Made by a program: the position numbers and the translations under genes. The notes under the pieces are model-generated. The model saw nothing but the letters and a program-made list of their open reading frames with translations, was not told where the DNA came from and searched no databases. A DNA stretch of 64,000 nucleotides. It comes from Rhizobium leguminosarum. Its GTDB lineage: Bacteria; Pseudomonadota; Alphaproteobacteria; Rhizobiales; Rhizobiaceae. Of this stretch, positions 42,760 through 51,883 are shown piece by piece; positions within the stretch are counted from its first letter, which is position 1, and each line of letters starts with the position of its first letter. The stretch spans positions 62,001-126,000 of the forward strand of contig NZ_MZMU01000028.1 of assembly GCF_004123835.1 (NCBI RefSeq). Direction: 5' to 3'.

Positions 42760-44637
42760 TCAAGCAGCTTTCTGCGGTCTTGACCCGCCGGCGGCCGCGT
42801 CGATCTGAAAGCGGCTGACGACCCCTTCCAATGTCTGCGTCTGGCTGCCGAGCGCCCGGCAGGCCGAGGCGGTTTCGACGGCCATGGCGGCGTTGCGTTG
42901 CGTGACCTGATCGAGGGCGTTGACGGAGGCATTGATCTCGCCGATCGCTACCGCCTGCTCGGAGGAGACCGAGACGATGCGGGCGATCAGGCCGGCAACC
43001 TGCTCGACCTGTCCTTCGATTTCCAGCAGCGCCTTGCCCGTGCGGTTGACGAGCTGCACCCCGGTGGAGACCTGAGACGAGGAGGTGGAAATCAGAGCTC
43101 TGATCTCCTTGGCGGCGTTGGCCGAGCGCATGGCAAGTTCGCGCACTTCCTGGGCAACGACCGCAAAACCCTTGCCCGCTTCGCCCGCGCGGGCTGCTTC
43201 AACCCCGGCATTGAGCGCCAGAAGATTGGTCTGGAAGGCGATTTCATCGATGACATTGACGATGTCGCCGATCTGGGAGGATGAGCCTTCGATCCTTTCC
43301 ATGGCGGCGATTGCTTCACGAACGACGGCCGCCGAATGTTCGGCACTGGTGCGGGTCTCGGCCATCATGCCGGTTGCCTTGCCGGCATGGTTGGAGGCGT
43401 CTTTCGCCTTGGCATTCATCTCATCGAGCGCGGCTGTGGCCTCTTCGAGCATCGCGGCCTGCTGTTCCGTGCGCGAGGCAAGGCTGTCGGCGGCATCGGT
43501 GATGCCGGCCGAGGAATTGCCCACTTGCTTGGAGGTCTGGGCGATCTCCGCCATCGAAGCGCAAAGCGCGTCCATACTGTCGTTGAACTTTGCGCGCAAA
43601 GTTTCATAGGCCGTGGCGAAGGGCGTCTTGATGCGGCAATCGAGATTGCCGTTCGACAGCTGTTCCAGGCCGTATGTCAGCTGGGCGATCACCGTTTCGC
43701 GGATCTGCTCCTCAGCGGCCTTTTCGGCCAGCTGGCTGCGTTCACGCTCGAACTCCGCATCGCGAAGCGCGGTCTCGCGTTTCTGCGCGTCCTGCCGCTC
43801 CAGCGCGTTGCGGCGGAATACCGCGACGGCCTTGGACATGGCGCCGATCTCGTCGGAACGGTTGGCATAGGGAACTTCGGTCGAAAAATCGCCTTCGGCA
43901 AGATTGCCCATATAGGCCTTCATACCGTCGAGCGGCACGATCGCCCGGCGGCGCAGGAGATAGAGCCCCACCAACAACAGTCCGAACGAGCCGAAGCCCG
44001 CGGCACCCGCATAGATCGTCCAGGTCACGATTTCCGAGGCGGCATTGCGCTCCTCGCCCTTCAGGAAGGCGTCGGAATTGGCAACGAGTTTCTCGACCGC
44101 GTCCTGATGCGAATGAAAGGCGACGCGCAGTTGTTCGATCGCACCATGCGCCTGGTCTTCATCCCGGGCATTTAAGGCGGGGATGATCTCGCGGTTCATC
44201 ACCCCCCAGAATGCATCGCCCTTGGCGATGACATCGTTTTCAAGCTCGTCCTTCAAAGCTTGCGGCAGCCGGGTGGTTTTCCAATAGGCGCGGCGGTCGT
44301 CGTAAGCGGCCTTGAGATTGGCGATCTTGGCAAGGTTGGTGTCTGTGAGTTCGGGAAATTTGCTCGCCTCGAAGGAAAGCATGTAGGATTCGACCACAAA
44401 TAGCGGCGGCGGCAGAATATCGGCGATCAAATCCTTGCCGTAGACGACCTGCTCATAAACCGGCCCGTTGACTTTCAGCCGTTCGAGCGCCGATTGCTGC
44501 AATCCGATCGACATGAAAAGACCTACTGAAACGGCGACGCCGAACGCCACCAGACTGCGAGCAATGGTGAATGCCAAGACTGTCTCCAAATAACTTTTGG
44601 CTTCTCTACTTCGAGAGGCCTGATCTACGTACGGCAT
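42760..44637 (-). CDS. Methyl-accepting chemotaxis protein
   Basis: Transmembrane chemoreceptor of 625 residues. TM1 at about 28-46, a helical periplasmic sensor domain of some 155 residues (47-203), TM2 at 204-228, HAMP at 229-281, then the coiled-coil signalling domain with the tip EIAFQTNLLALNAGVEAARAG. No C-terminal CheR/CheB pentapeptide is present (ends RPQKAA). The start ATG at 44637 has no good binding site. It lies beside the ectoine operon but separately transcribed, so any link to ectoine sensing is speculative. Confidence 0.93.
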   Translation of the reverse strand: MPYVDQASRSREAKSYLETVLAFTIARSLVAFGVAVSVGLFMSIGLQQSALERLKVNGPVYEQVVYGKDLIADILPPPLFVVESYMLSFEASKFPELTDTNLAKIANLKAAYDDRRAYWKTTRLPQALKDELENDVIAKGDAFWGVMNREIIPALNARDEDQAHGAIEQLRVAFHSHQDAVEKLVANSDAFLKGEERNAASEIVTWTIYAGAAGFGSFGLLLVGLYLLRRRAIVPLDGMKAYMGNLAEGDFSTEVPYANRSDEIGAMSKAVAVFRRNALERQDAQKRETALRDAEFERERSQLAEKAAEEQIRETVIAQLTYGLEQLSNGNLDCRIKTPFATAYETLRAKFNDSMDALCASMAEIAQTSKQVGNSSAGITDAADSLASRTEQQAAMLEEATAALDEMNAKAKDASNHAGKATGMMAETRTSAEHSAAVVREAIAAMERIEGSSSQIGDIVNVIDEIAFQTNLLALNAGVEAARAGEAGKGFAVVAQEVRELAMRSANAAKEIRALISTSSSQVSTGVQLVNRTGKALLEIEGQVEQVAGLIARIVSVSSEQAVAIGEINASVNALDQVTQRNAAMAVETASACRALGSQTQTLEGVVSRFQIDAAAGGSRPQKAA

Positions 44638-44698
44638 TATTTGGCAAGAACACTGAAATATGGTTAATTCTTTTGATATCAGGGCTTAGCCAGCTCTT

Positions 44699-44989
44699 TC
44701 AGGTCTGGGGCAACCGTCCAAAATTGGGTTGATAGGTTGAAGCCGTAGTACCAAACCATCGCCAGCCATCGTGACGGCTCAAGGCGTCATTACATTCATC
44801 GCAAAGGAGATCAGCATGGCTGACCCTCCGCTTTCCGCATGAAGCGCAAAAGCGCGTGATCTTGCTCACCGGCTTGGCCGCCGTGAAAGCCGCTCGATAG
44901 CCGACATTGTTGAGCGTGCCCTCGAATGGGTACTCACTCGCAACCTGGCGTGCTTTCTCCTGGTGTCGAGGCTCCGCGGAGAGTGTCAA
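44699..44989 (-). CDS. Possible small zinc-ribbon protein
   Basis: An open frame of 96 residues beginning with TTG at 44989. The C-terminal half has two CxxC pairs (FCASCGKRRVSHADLLCDEC), spaced as in a zinc ribbon, and then a Trp- and Tyr-containing tail. The motif makes it more credible than a random frame, but the start is uncertain and no neighbours support it. It could be the remnant of a larger gene. Confidence 0.35.
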   Translation of the reverse strand: MTLSAEPRHQEKARQVASEYPFEGTLNNVGYRAAFTAAKPVSKITRFCASCGKRRVSHADLLCDECNDALSRHDGWRWFGTTASTYQPNFGRLPQT

Positions 44990-45034
44990 GCGGTTAGCCT
45001 CTGAATGGGTCGATTGTCGCGCGTTAAACGCCTT

Positions 45035-45256
45035 TCAGGCCAATCGCATGAGAGTTTCATTCAAATCGCCGATCTGTCGCAGCAGCTCGACCAACTTATC
45101 CGTATCATCTTGACTGAGCCGGCCCGTTCCGCCGCTGCTCTGCCAAAGATGTTGAAATTGTTGGCTCGTCTGGTGCGCGCTGCTCATGATTTCGATGATT
45201 TGAGCGCGGTTTTCCCAAGTTGCAACGATGGTCGGTTCGTCCATCTCCACCGACAT
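45035..45256 (-). CDS. Possible small helical protein, unknown
   Basis: The frame is open upstream to 45523, but only the last 73 residues, from ATG 45256 (MSVEMDEPTIVATWENR), look protein-like: acidic and amphipathic, with a predicted helix ending LVELLRQIGDLNETLMRLA. No family recognised and no strong ribosome binding site. The rest of the 44638-45538 region holds no convincing gene. Confidence 0.35.
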   Translation of the reverse strand: MSVEMDEPTIVATWENRAQIIEIMSSAHQTSQQFQHLWQSSGGTGRLSQDDTDKLVELLRQIGDLNETLMRLA

Positions 45257-45538
45257 GTCCAGTTCGCGTTCCAACAAAAACAATTCCTGATTCCTCTTGG
45301 GCGATGACGGTTTGGTTCGGATGGCGCCATCCCGCCTACGGGATCGGCCATTCCTGCAATGACTCAGGAACATGGGTTTGACAGTCTCGGAACGATTGAA
45401 AATCAAACGATTGGCTAGCGGGTGTGGGGCGGACCCGTTAGCCAATCGGCAAACCCTTCCTGGAATCACCCGAAGCAGAATTCGCATGAACAATAAATGG
45501 GAAAATTTCCCATTTGTCAACACGGAGCGACCGCGTTT

Positions 45539-46630
45539 TCAGTGCGGACCCGGACCCGGACCCGGACCTGGGCCTGGGGGCGGCGGCCCAGGCGGCGGGG
45601 CGTCCTGCCTTGGTGGCCCCCCTCTATCCGGAGCGGAAAAATCTCGGTCCGGCCCGCCTCTGCCGAAGGGCGAACGATCGGGCGGCGGTCGATCCGAAGG
45701 GCCACCCGGACGTCGCGAACCGAAGCCGTCTGGAATGCGCCCGTCGGGAAAACCGGTCATTCTGCTTGAGTCCCGCACGCCGACATCGACGAAGCCATGA
45801 CCATCAGGAGATGGCGGCGTCGAGCCGAAAGGCGCGGACCCTCTGGGTCCCGCGCCCGGCCCGTCCTTATCGGTCGGCCGGAAGGTCTCGACGTTGACGA
45901 TGCCGCGTTTCAAGCCCGGGACCAGGGGTTCAGCCTGAATGCGCGTGATGATCAATCGATCGGCGACGGCCTTGAGACGCACGAGCGTTTGCTTACCGGC
46001 CAGGTATCCATGCGTGCTTCCAAGCGAAAGGCCGCCGATCAGGACGCGATTGCTGCTCTTGACGGGGATGCCTCGAACATGGGCGCCTTCGGAAACGGAG
46101 CGGGGCTCGATGCGCCGGGCAATGATCGTACCGTCAGGTTTGCGGATGCCGAACACGGCGACCCGCTTGCCCTTGCGCAGACCCTTCGTCGCGACACCCG
46201 TCGTGTCGATCGTCTGCCCCAATACGGTCATGCCGGTCTTGTCTATCCGGTCGATGCGGCCCTGGACTTCGCTGGCGATCGTGATGCGGGCGGCAAGCTT
46301 GCCCGTCAGCAGCACCCGGGCGACATGACCGACCTTCATCGCGCTCGCGCGAACGCGTCGGCCGTCGATTTCGATCGGTGTCGTCGCACTGAACGGTATG
46401 TGGATGTTGTTGACGATGATGCTTCCAAAACCCTGGATGGTCCCGACGATGCCCGTCCCGCCGATCCCGTGATCTTCGTTCTCCCCGCCGCCCCGGATGG
46501 AAAGTCCGGACCCGCCGATGCCATGATCGCCGGTGCCCGTCGGCTGCGCGGCGGCAATCTTAGGCCCCAGAACCTGAAGCGCTATTCCGGCCAACAGAAA
46601 TTGCCTTCTCGAGAGCGCCGACGGGGTCAT
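45539..46630 (-). CDS. DUF5666 domain protein with Tat signal and Pro/Gly tail
   Basis: Exported protein of 363 residues. The N-terminus has a twin-arginine-like signal (SRRQFLLAGIAL), then repeated small beta-barrel DUF5666 units (for example SIIVNNIHIPFSATTPIEIDG and GKLAARITIASEVQGRIDRIDKTGMTVLGQ), and from about 270 a disordered tail rich in Pro, Gly and Asp ending in PGPGPGPGPH. The tail is encoded by a CCCGGA hexanucleotide run near 45545-45570. Its start overlaps the stop of the DUF6502 gene by four bases. Function unknown. Confidence 0.8.
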   Translation of the reverse strand: MTPSALSRRQFLLAGIALQVLGPKIAAAQPTGTGDHGIGGSGLSIRGGGENEDHGIGGTGIVGTIQGFGSIIVNNIHIPFSATTPIEIDGRRVRASAMKVGHVARVLLTGKLAARITIASEVQGRIDRIDKTGMTVLGQTIDTTGVATKGLRKGKRVAVFGIRKPDGTIIARRIEPRSVSEGAHVRGIPVKSSNRVLIGGLSLGSTHGYLAGKQTLVRLKAVADRLIITRIQAEPLVPGLKRGIVNVETFRPTDKDGPGAGPRGSAPFGSTPPSPDGHGFVDVGVRDSSRMTGFPDGRIPDGFGSRRPGGPSDRPPPDRSPFGRGGPDRDFSAPDRGGPPRQDAPPPGPPPPGPGPGPGPGPH

Positions 46631-47526
46631 TCGTCCGTCTCCGTCTCCGTCTTGGATGCGGCGTCTGCCTGAAGATCTGCCTCGCCCTCCTCGGTCATCA
46701 CATAGAGCCCAGCGATCCAGCGGCTGTTGCCGCCGGGGTCGTCCTTGATGGCCTGATGGGCGATCTTGTTGAGCTTCAGGAGCAACGCCATTCCTTCCGC
46801 ACGCGCGATCTCCTCGAGCCGGGCGGCCAGAACGGGCGATATCCCGTCATAATGGACCGCGCGTTCGAAGTTCGGGGGAGGCTCGTTCATCAGGTTCATG
46901 ACCGACGCCTGCACATGGTCACGGAGGTTGCGCGTAAAATAATGCCGGCGAGCTTCGTCACCGGCATTGGGGACGATCGATGAGAGGTCGAGCTGGATCC
47001 AACCGTTCTGATCGAGAACGACGATGCCTTTATCCAGCCAGTCGTCCAGGATGGAGCGGGGGTGGACGTCCTTGGTGATGTCACTCACCAGGCTCTCGAA
47101 TGACGGACCGCCGTCGCTGGAGGTCCGGGGCAGGGCACTCGGCCGATCCTCCGCATCGCAATAAAACGGATCGGCAAGCCATCTGGCGAGAATGCGGCTC
47201 GTCTGCGAAACGCCAATGGTCAGGAAGGATGCCGCAAGCACCTGTCCGCGCAGCCGGTTGACGTCCTTGCGGTGAATGCCGGTCAGAAGCGAGATGCGGC
47301 TATCCGTCTGGTTCTTGTTCGGCAGCGCGAATTCCTTCTCTGCGACCTCGATATAGAGACGGCGAAGAACGGTCGAAAAAGAGATGAAGTTGAAGCCGGA
47401 GGCGAGTGCGAGCTTGACCAGCGGGCGAAGCACGCGGATCAGCATGGCCTGCAAGGTCTCTTCGGAGAACGGTAGTTTCGCGCGCGGCTTTGACATCAAG
47501 AACACACTCGGTCTCTGAAAGACCAT
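46627..47526 (-). CDS. DUF6502 family protein
   Basis: A 299-residue cytoplasmic protein; the body (LRPLVKLALASGFNFISFSTVLRRLYIEVAEKEF, RISLLTGIHRKDVNRLR) contains a winged-helix-like region around 60-105, as in the DUF6502 family. A second start at ATG 47496 (MSKPRAKLPF) is possible and would remove ten residues. Translationally coupled to the DUF5666 gene downstream, a pairing that suggests joint function. The role is unknown. Confidence 0.8.
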   Translation of the reverse strand: MVFQRPSVFLMSKPRAKLPFSEETLQAMLIRVLRPLVKLALASGFNFISFSTVLRRLYIEVAEKEFALPNKNQTDSRISLLTGIHRKDVNRLRGQVLAASFLTIGVSQTSRILARWLADPFYCDAEDRPSALPRTSSDGGPSFESLVSDITKDVHPRSILDDWLDKGIVVLDQNGWIQLDLSSIVPNAGDEARRHYFTRNLRDHVQASVMNLMNEPPPNFERAVHYDGISPVLAARLEEIARAEGMALLLKLNKIAHQAIKDDPGGNSRWIAGLYVMTEEGEADLQADAASKTETETDE

Positions 47527-47681
47527 TGCCGGCAGACCTTCGGCAAACGTCCTCAGTCTCCCCTATGGGAAAGTCCAGACTGCCGCAACGGACAAGCGAT
47601 ATGCAAGACCAGCCTATGCCATGCTTCCTGGCGGCGCGGCCGTGATCGCGTCGCCATTGGGAAGGCATTTTGCCTCTTCTG

Positions 47682-48056
47682 TCAATGCGTTATCGGATGA
47701 GGTTCTGGTGACAGCACTGCGCCGTGGCGCCAGTCGATCAGCCGGTCGATGCGTGCAATCTTGTGGAAAACCTCGAAAACGTCGAATGACGTGCCTTTCT
47801 CGATGTGGGCTGCCAGCAGTTCGCAAAGCTCGAATATTTCAGGGGGCGTACCGGTCATCTCGACGCCGTCATCCGTGAAGACACCCGATCGCGGCCATGC
47901 CCGCGTCTGTTGCTCGTCGAGTTTGCTGCCGACGAAGGGGATCGTATCGATGATGCCGGAGGCAAGCGCGAAGGCCGCCTCCGCCACGATTTCGGAACAC
48001 GCCGTGTTGGGCTCCTTCGCCAGGGCCGGTATTTGCAACTGCTTGAGTTCCCGCAT
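47682..48056 (-). CDS. Hypothetical protein
   Basis: A 124-residue frame from ATG 48056, 11 bases after the flgL stop on the same strand, so it could be the last gene of the hook operon. It has a hydrophobic patch (AAFALASGIIDTIPFVG) and a helical C-terminal half (EIFELCELLAAHIEKGTSFDVFEVFHKIARIDRLIDW). No family recognised. Its composition resembles coding sequence, but evidence beyond position is thin. Confidence 0.5.
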   Translation of the reverse strand: MRELKQLQIPALAKEPNTACSEIVAEAAFALASGIIDTIPFVGSKLDEQQTRAWPRSGVFTDDGVEMTGTPPEIFELCELLAAHIEKGTSFDVFEVFHKIARIDRLIDWRHGAVLSPEPHPITH

Positions 48057-48067
48057 TTTTCAATCCG

Positions 48068-49114
48068 TCAGAGATAGTTGACCAGGCTCAGGCTCTGGAG
48101 TTTTGACACGAGCGTGTAGGCCGTTTCCAATTGCGTCTGCAGTTGGTTGACGAGCGTCGAGGCCTCATAGGTATCCACGCCCTGGAGATCGACGAGATTT
48201 CCCTGAAGCAGAGTGGATTGAGCGTCGAGCGCGTCATTTGCCTTTTCGAGCCGTTCCTGGGCGAGGCCGAGTTCGCTTTGCTGCGTCACGATCCCGGAGG
48301 TCGCCTGCGCCGCATAGGCGATCGCCTTGGATGCGACGGTGCTCTGCGCGTCGGAGCTGAGATCCTGGCCGAAGAGGGCGGAGACGACGACGGAGGCGAG
48401 CGCGAGATAGCGCATGCCTTCGGAATTGGCATTGGTCGACGAGGTGATGGTTTCCGATCCGCTGATCCGGCTCGTCATGTTGGTGCTGGAAGCGGCCGAC
48501 CAGCCTTCGGAAGCGTCCGTCCAGGCGCTCTCGGAGAACATCGGCTCGACTGTGTCGGTGATGAAGCTGCCGATTTCCTCGCCCGTCAACTCGCTGACGT
48601 CTTTTCCGAGACCGGTTGCATAATCGCTCAGCGCCGAAACGATCGTAGCCGAGACCGCCGAGGATTGATCGGTCAGAGGCTGGCTGTCGAGGTTCGTTCC
48701 GCCGAACAGGAATTCGCCATTGACCGACGTGTTTGCCGTCGAGACCAGCTGCGAAATCGTGGCGCTCGCCGTCTGCAGTGCAACGGCGATGCTCGTCGTA
48801 TCCTGGCTCGCCTGGAGCGCGGTCAGGTTCGAGACCAGGCTGTCGCCAGCATCCTTGAGGCTCGAAAGGGCGGTTTGCGATGCGTTCATGCGCAATTCGA
48901 CGACGGCATTGCTCATCTTGAACGAGGCGGCCTGGGCGATGGCGCTGGTGAGATTGATCGACTTTGCAGCGCCGGCGCCGAGTGATACGCCGATATCGGC
49001 GTAGGTTCCTGTGGTCGCTTCCGTCGAGGCCTGCTGCAGCTTGTTTTGGGACTGGCTGATGGTGAGCCGCAAAACATTCTGCATCGCCGATGATGAGACA
49101 AAAGATGCTTTCAT
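48068..49114 (-). CDS. flgL: Flagellar hook-filament junction protein FlgL (HAP3)
   Basis: FlgL joins the hook to the flagellin filament. The 348-residue protein has the flagellin-like N-terminal helix (MKASFVSSSAMQNVLRLTISQSQNKLQQASTEATTG region) and the C-terminal helix (ALDAQSTLLQGNLVDLQGVDTYEASTLVNQLQTQLETAYTLVSKL region) that pack as a coiled coil, with a Ser/Thr-rich variable centre. It begins two bases after the flgK stop. Confidence 0.92.
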   Translation of the reverse strand: MKASFVSSSAMQNVLRLTISQSQNKLQQASTEATTGTYADIGVSLGAGAAKSINLTSAIAQAASFKMSNAVVELRMNASQTALSSLKDAGDSLVSNLTALQASQDTTSIAVALQTASATISQLVSTANTSVNGEFLFGGTNLDSQPLTDQSSAVSATIVSALSDYATGLGKDVSELTGEEIGSFITDTVEPMFSESAWTDASEGWSAASSTNMTSRISGSETITSSTNANSEGMRYLALASVVVSALFGQDLSSDAQSTVASKAIAYAAQATSGIVTQQSELGLAQERLEKANDALDAQSTLLQGNLVDLQGVDTYEASTLVNQLQTQLETAYTLVSKLQSLSLVNYL

Positions 49115-49116
49115 GA

Positions 49117-50577
49117 CTAGCTCGCTATGTCGAGGAGCGACTGGAACATCTCGTCGATGACGTTCAGGATCTTTGTCGCCGCTTTGTAGGATTGTTCGAT
49201 GTCGAGAAGCAGTGTCAGTTCCTCGTCGAGGTTGACGCCGGTTTCGTTGGAATAGGCCTCGTCGGAGCGCGACAAGGCGGCAGCCGTGGTTTCGGAGGCC
49301 GACGTGGCGTCGCTTCGATATTGCTCGAGCCAGCCGATAGAGGCGCTGGCGTAGTCCGTCAGGCTTTGCGTCGTCGAGAGACCGGCGTCGGACGAGAACG
49401 AGCGCTGTTCCGTCAGCGCCTCATACAGGGCGTCGAGATTGTCCGAGAAGCCGCTGTCTCCCGAGGTGTTGAGATCGGTGATGCCGCTGATGGAGCCATC
49501 GCGCAGCTTCGTCGCATCGCCGCCCTCGCTGGTGACGACGGCTGGATTGACCGAGATGGTGGAGGCGATCCCTGTCGTATCGTCGGAAGCCGCAGGTGTT
49601 CCCCCGGTTGCGCCTGACGCCGTGGTCCACACGAAAAGTCCCGGGGCGCTCGTGCTGCCGTCGGTTTCCGAGAAGATCTGGACGAGCGATTTGGCGATCT
49701 CGTCGAGCTGGGCCTGGAATGTCGGGGCGATCTCGTCGCGAAGCTGCAGCAGCGCCTGCAGGCTGCCCGAGGCACTCGTCGTCGATCCCTCGCCGGCGTC
49801 GAGCGCAACGCCGTCGATATAGATGGAGTTGCCTTCCGTTCCGGCGACGTAGGTTGCCGTCGAGGCGAACGTGACGGCGCGGGGTATGGTCTCGAACAGC
49901 ACGGTGCCGTCCGAGGTGTAGAGCGCCATATCGTTGTTGTGGCGTACGGCGGAGGTGACGCCGACGATCGATGAGATCTGCTTCAGGAGCTTTTCACGCT
50001 CGTCGAGCGCCGAGGATGTATCGGCGCCGGTCGATGTCGCCAGCTTGACCGCATTGTTGGCCGCCTCGAACTCAGACAGCAGCGTATTCAGGGTGGAGAC
50101 CTGTGTGGCGATCTCCGCATCCGCCTCGGCTCTGATCGACTGGACACCGTCGCTTGCGGTATTTAGCGAATTGGCGAGATCCTGCGCGGCGGTCACGGCC
50201 GATTGCGCTGATGTCGTGCTGCTCGGCGACGTGCCGAATGTCTGAAGCGCCTGCTGGAATGCCGTGAGATAGGTACTCGGCGAGGTCTCGTAGTCATTGC
50301 CGCCCACCAGCGACTTCAAGCTTTCGAGGCCGGTCATCAGCGTCTGCTGGGCGCTGTCCTTGGCATTCGTTTGCAGATACTGGGCAAGCAGCGCAGTTTC
50401 CTGCGCCCGGCTGATGCTGACGACCTGGGCGCCGGAAAGAGACGTCGTAACCGACGCCTCCCGTCTCACATAATCGGAATTTCCGACATTGGCGATATTC
50501 GTCGAAATGACGCTGCTTTGCTGGCCCGTATTGTTGAAAATACTTTGCACGCTGTTCAAGGCGGAGGTGAGCGACAT
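49117..50577 (-). CDS. flgK: Flagellar hook-associated protein FlgK (HAP1)
   Basis: First hook-filament junction protein, 486 residues. The N-terminal flagellar rod/hook motif is SLTSALNSVQSIFNNTGQQ...TNIANVGNSDYVRRE, and the C-terminus (GVNLDEELTLLLDIEQSYKAATKILNVIDEMFQSLL region) is the conserved FlgK helix. ATG 50577 follows GGGAGGG. It lies 13 bases after the flgE stop, in the order flgE-flgK-flgL usual for Rhizobiales. Confidence 0.94.
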   Translation of the reverse strand: MSLTSALNSVQSIFNNTGQQSSVISTNIANVGNSDYVRREASVTTSLSGAQVVSISRAQETALLAQYLQTNAKDSAQQTLMTGLESLKSLVGGNDYETSPSTYLTAFQQALQTFGTSPSSTTSAQSAVTAAQDLANSLNTASDGVQSIRAEADAEIATQVSTLNTLLSEFEAANNAVKLATSTGADTSSALDEREKLLKQISSIVGVTSAVRHNNDMALYTSDGTVLFETIPRAVTFASTATYVAGTEGNSIYIDGVALDAGEGSTTSASGSLQALLQLRDEIAPTFQAQLDEIAKSLVQIFSETDGSTSAPGLFVWTTASGATGGTPAASDDTTGIASTISVNPAVVTSEGGDATKLRDGSISGITDLNTSGDSGFSDNLDALYEALTEQRSFSSDAGLSTTQSLTDYASASIGWLEQYRSDATSASETTAAALSRSDEAYSNETGVNLDEELTLLLDIEQSYKAATKILNVIDEMFQSLLDIAS

Positions 50578-50590
50578 GCCGGCGCCCTCC

Positions 50591-51883
50591 CTATCGTTTC
50601 AGATTGACGAGGACATCCATGATATCGGAGCCGGTCTGAAACACCTTGGAATTGGCGGTATAGCTGCGCTGCGCCTCGATCATCTCCGTCAGTTCGCCGG
50701 CGAGATCGACGTTCGAGCTTTCGAGAGCGCCGGACTGGATGGAGCCAAGCCCGTTCGTCTGCGGGAAGCCGGTGACCGTGACGCCGGACAATCCGTTGGC
50801 ACTGTAGACATTGCCACTGAGCAGCGTCAGATTGTCCGGGCTGGCGACCGTTGCAAGAGGGATCTGATAAAGAGCCTTTGTTGCGCCGTTCGCATAGGAG
50901 ACCGACACCACGCCGTCCGCACCGATAGACACCGAGCTTACGGCACTTGCGGCCTGGCCGTCTGCGGAGCCCGTCGCCGAGAAGTCGGAGGCAAGCTGGG
51001 TAAAGTCGGAATAGTCCATGGTGACCGTCTTTGCCGTCACCGGATCGACGATGTCGGTGTCGGTTGCGGAGGTCAGCTGGCCATCGGCGTCGAAGGAGAG
51101 CGTTGCAACGCTCACGGCATCGGAGGAGTAGGGAAAGGATGTTGTGCTGCCGGTGGCTGCATCGGCATTGCGGTAAACCGCGACCTCCCAGGTGCTGCCG
51201 GTGACCGCGCCGCTCGCATCCGTCGTGACGCCGGTCTTGGTGAAGTAATAGTCGTACTGGACGGTGCCGCCGAGGCTGTCATAGGCAACCAGCGACATCT
51301 TTTGCGTGTCGTCGGTGACGCTTGCCGTGTTGGCGCTCGGCAGCGTCGTCGTATCCGTGACGACGGTCGCTTCGGAGTTCAGGTTGCCGCTGAAGTAGGC
51401 GCTGCTCGAAGCGACGGCGCTCAGGCCCGATTGGGATACGTTGACCGGCACCAGGCCGTCGAAGCCGTTGACGACCACAGCCGGCACGCCGGAATCATAG
51501 GAATATCCCATGAGCGTGAAACCGGCACCGTTGACGAGATTGCCGTCGCTGTCGACCGAGAAGTCGCCGGCCCGGGTGAGCACAGGCGTGCCGTCGGCGC
51601 TTTCCACGATGAAGAACCCGTCTCCCGAGATCGCCAGGTCGTAGGCCGAAGTCGTATAGGAAATGTCGCCCTGCTGGGAAATCGCCTGGCGCACGGATGT
51701 CTGAACGCCGCCCGAATTGTAATTGCCCGAGGAAGACGGCAGGACCAGCGACGAAAAGGACGTGGAAACGGCCTTGTAGCCGGTGGTGTTCGCGTTGGCG
51801 ATATTGTCGGAAACCGTGCTCAGCCGGTTTGCCTGTGCACTCATGCCGGAGACGGCGGTTTTCATGCTTCCAAAAATGCTCAT
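50591..51883 (-). CDS. flgE: Flagellar hook protein FlgE
   Basis: Structural protein of the hook, 430 residues from ATG 51883 (MSIFGSMKTAVSGMSAQ), which has AAGGA nine bases upstream; an ATG at 51916 lacks a site. The N-terminal rod motif NRLSTVSDNIANANTTGYKA and C-terminal ESSNVDLAGELTEMIEAQRSYTANSKVFQ are complete, with FlgE D1/D2 domains between. No hook-length control or cap gene (fliK, flgD) lies nearby. Confidence 0.95.
   Translation of the reverse strand: MSIFGSMKTAVSGMSAQANRLSTVSDNIANANTTGYKAVSTSFSSLVLPSSSGNYNSGGVQTSVRQAISQQGDISYTTSAYDLAISGDGFFIVESADGTPVLTRAGDFSVDSDGNLVNGAGFTLMGYSYDSGVPAVVVNGFDGLVPVNVSQSGLSAVASSSAYFSGNLNSEATVVTDTTTLPSANTASVTDDTQKMSLVAYDSLGGTVQYDYYFTKTGVTTDASGAVTGSTWEVAVYRNADAATGSTTSFPYSSDAVSVATLSFDADGQLTSATDTDIVDPVTAKTVTMDYSDFTQLASDFSATGSADGQAASAVSSVSIGADGVVSVSYANGATKALYQIPLATVASPDNLTLLSGNVYSANGLSGVTVTGFPQTNGLGSIQSGALESSNVDLAGELTEMIEAQRSYTANSKVFQTGSDIMDVLVNLKR

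Noticed and set aside
45545..45575. CCCGGA tandem run as a CRISPR-like or structural repeat
   Set aside because: It is a simple hexanucleotide run coding for the Pro/Gly tail of the DUF5666 protein; no spacers.
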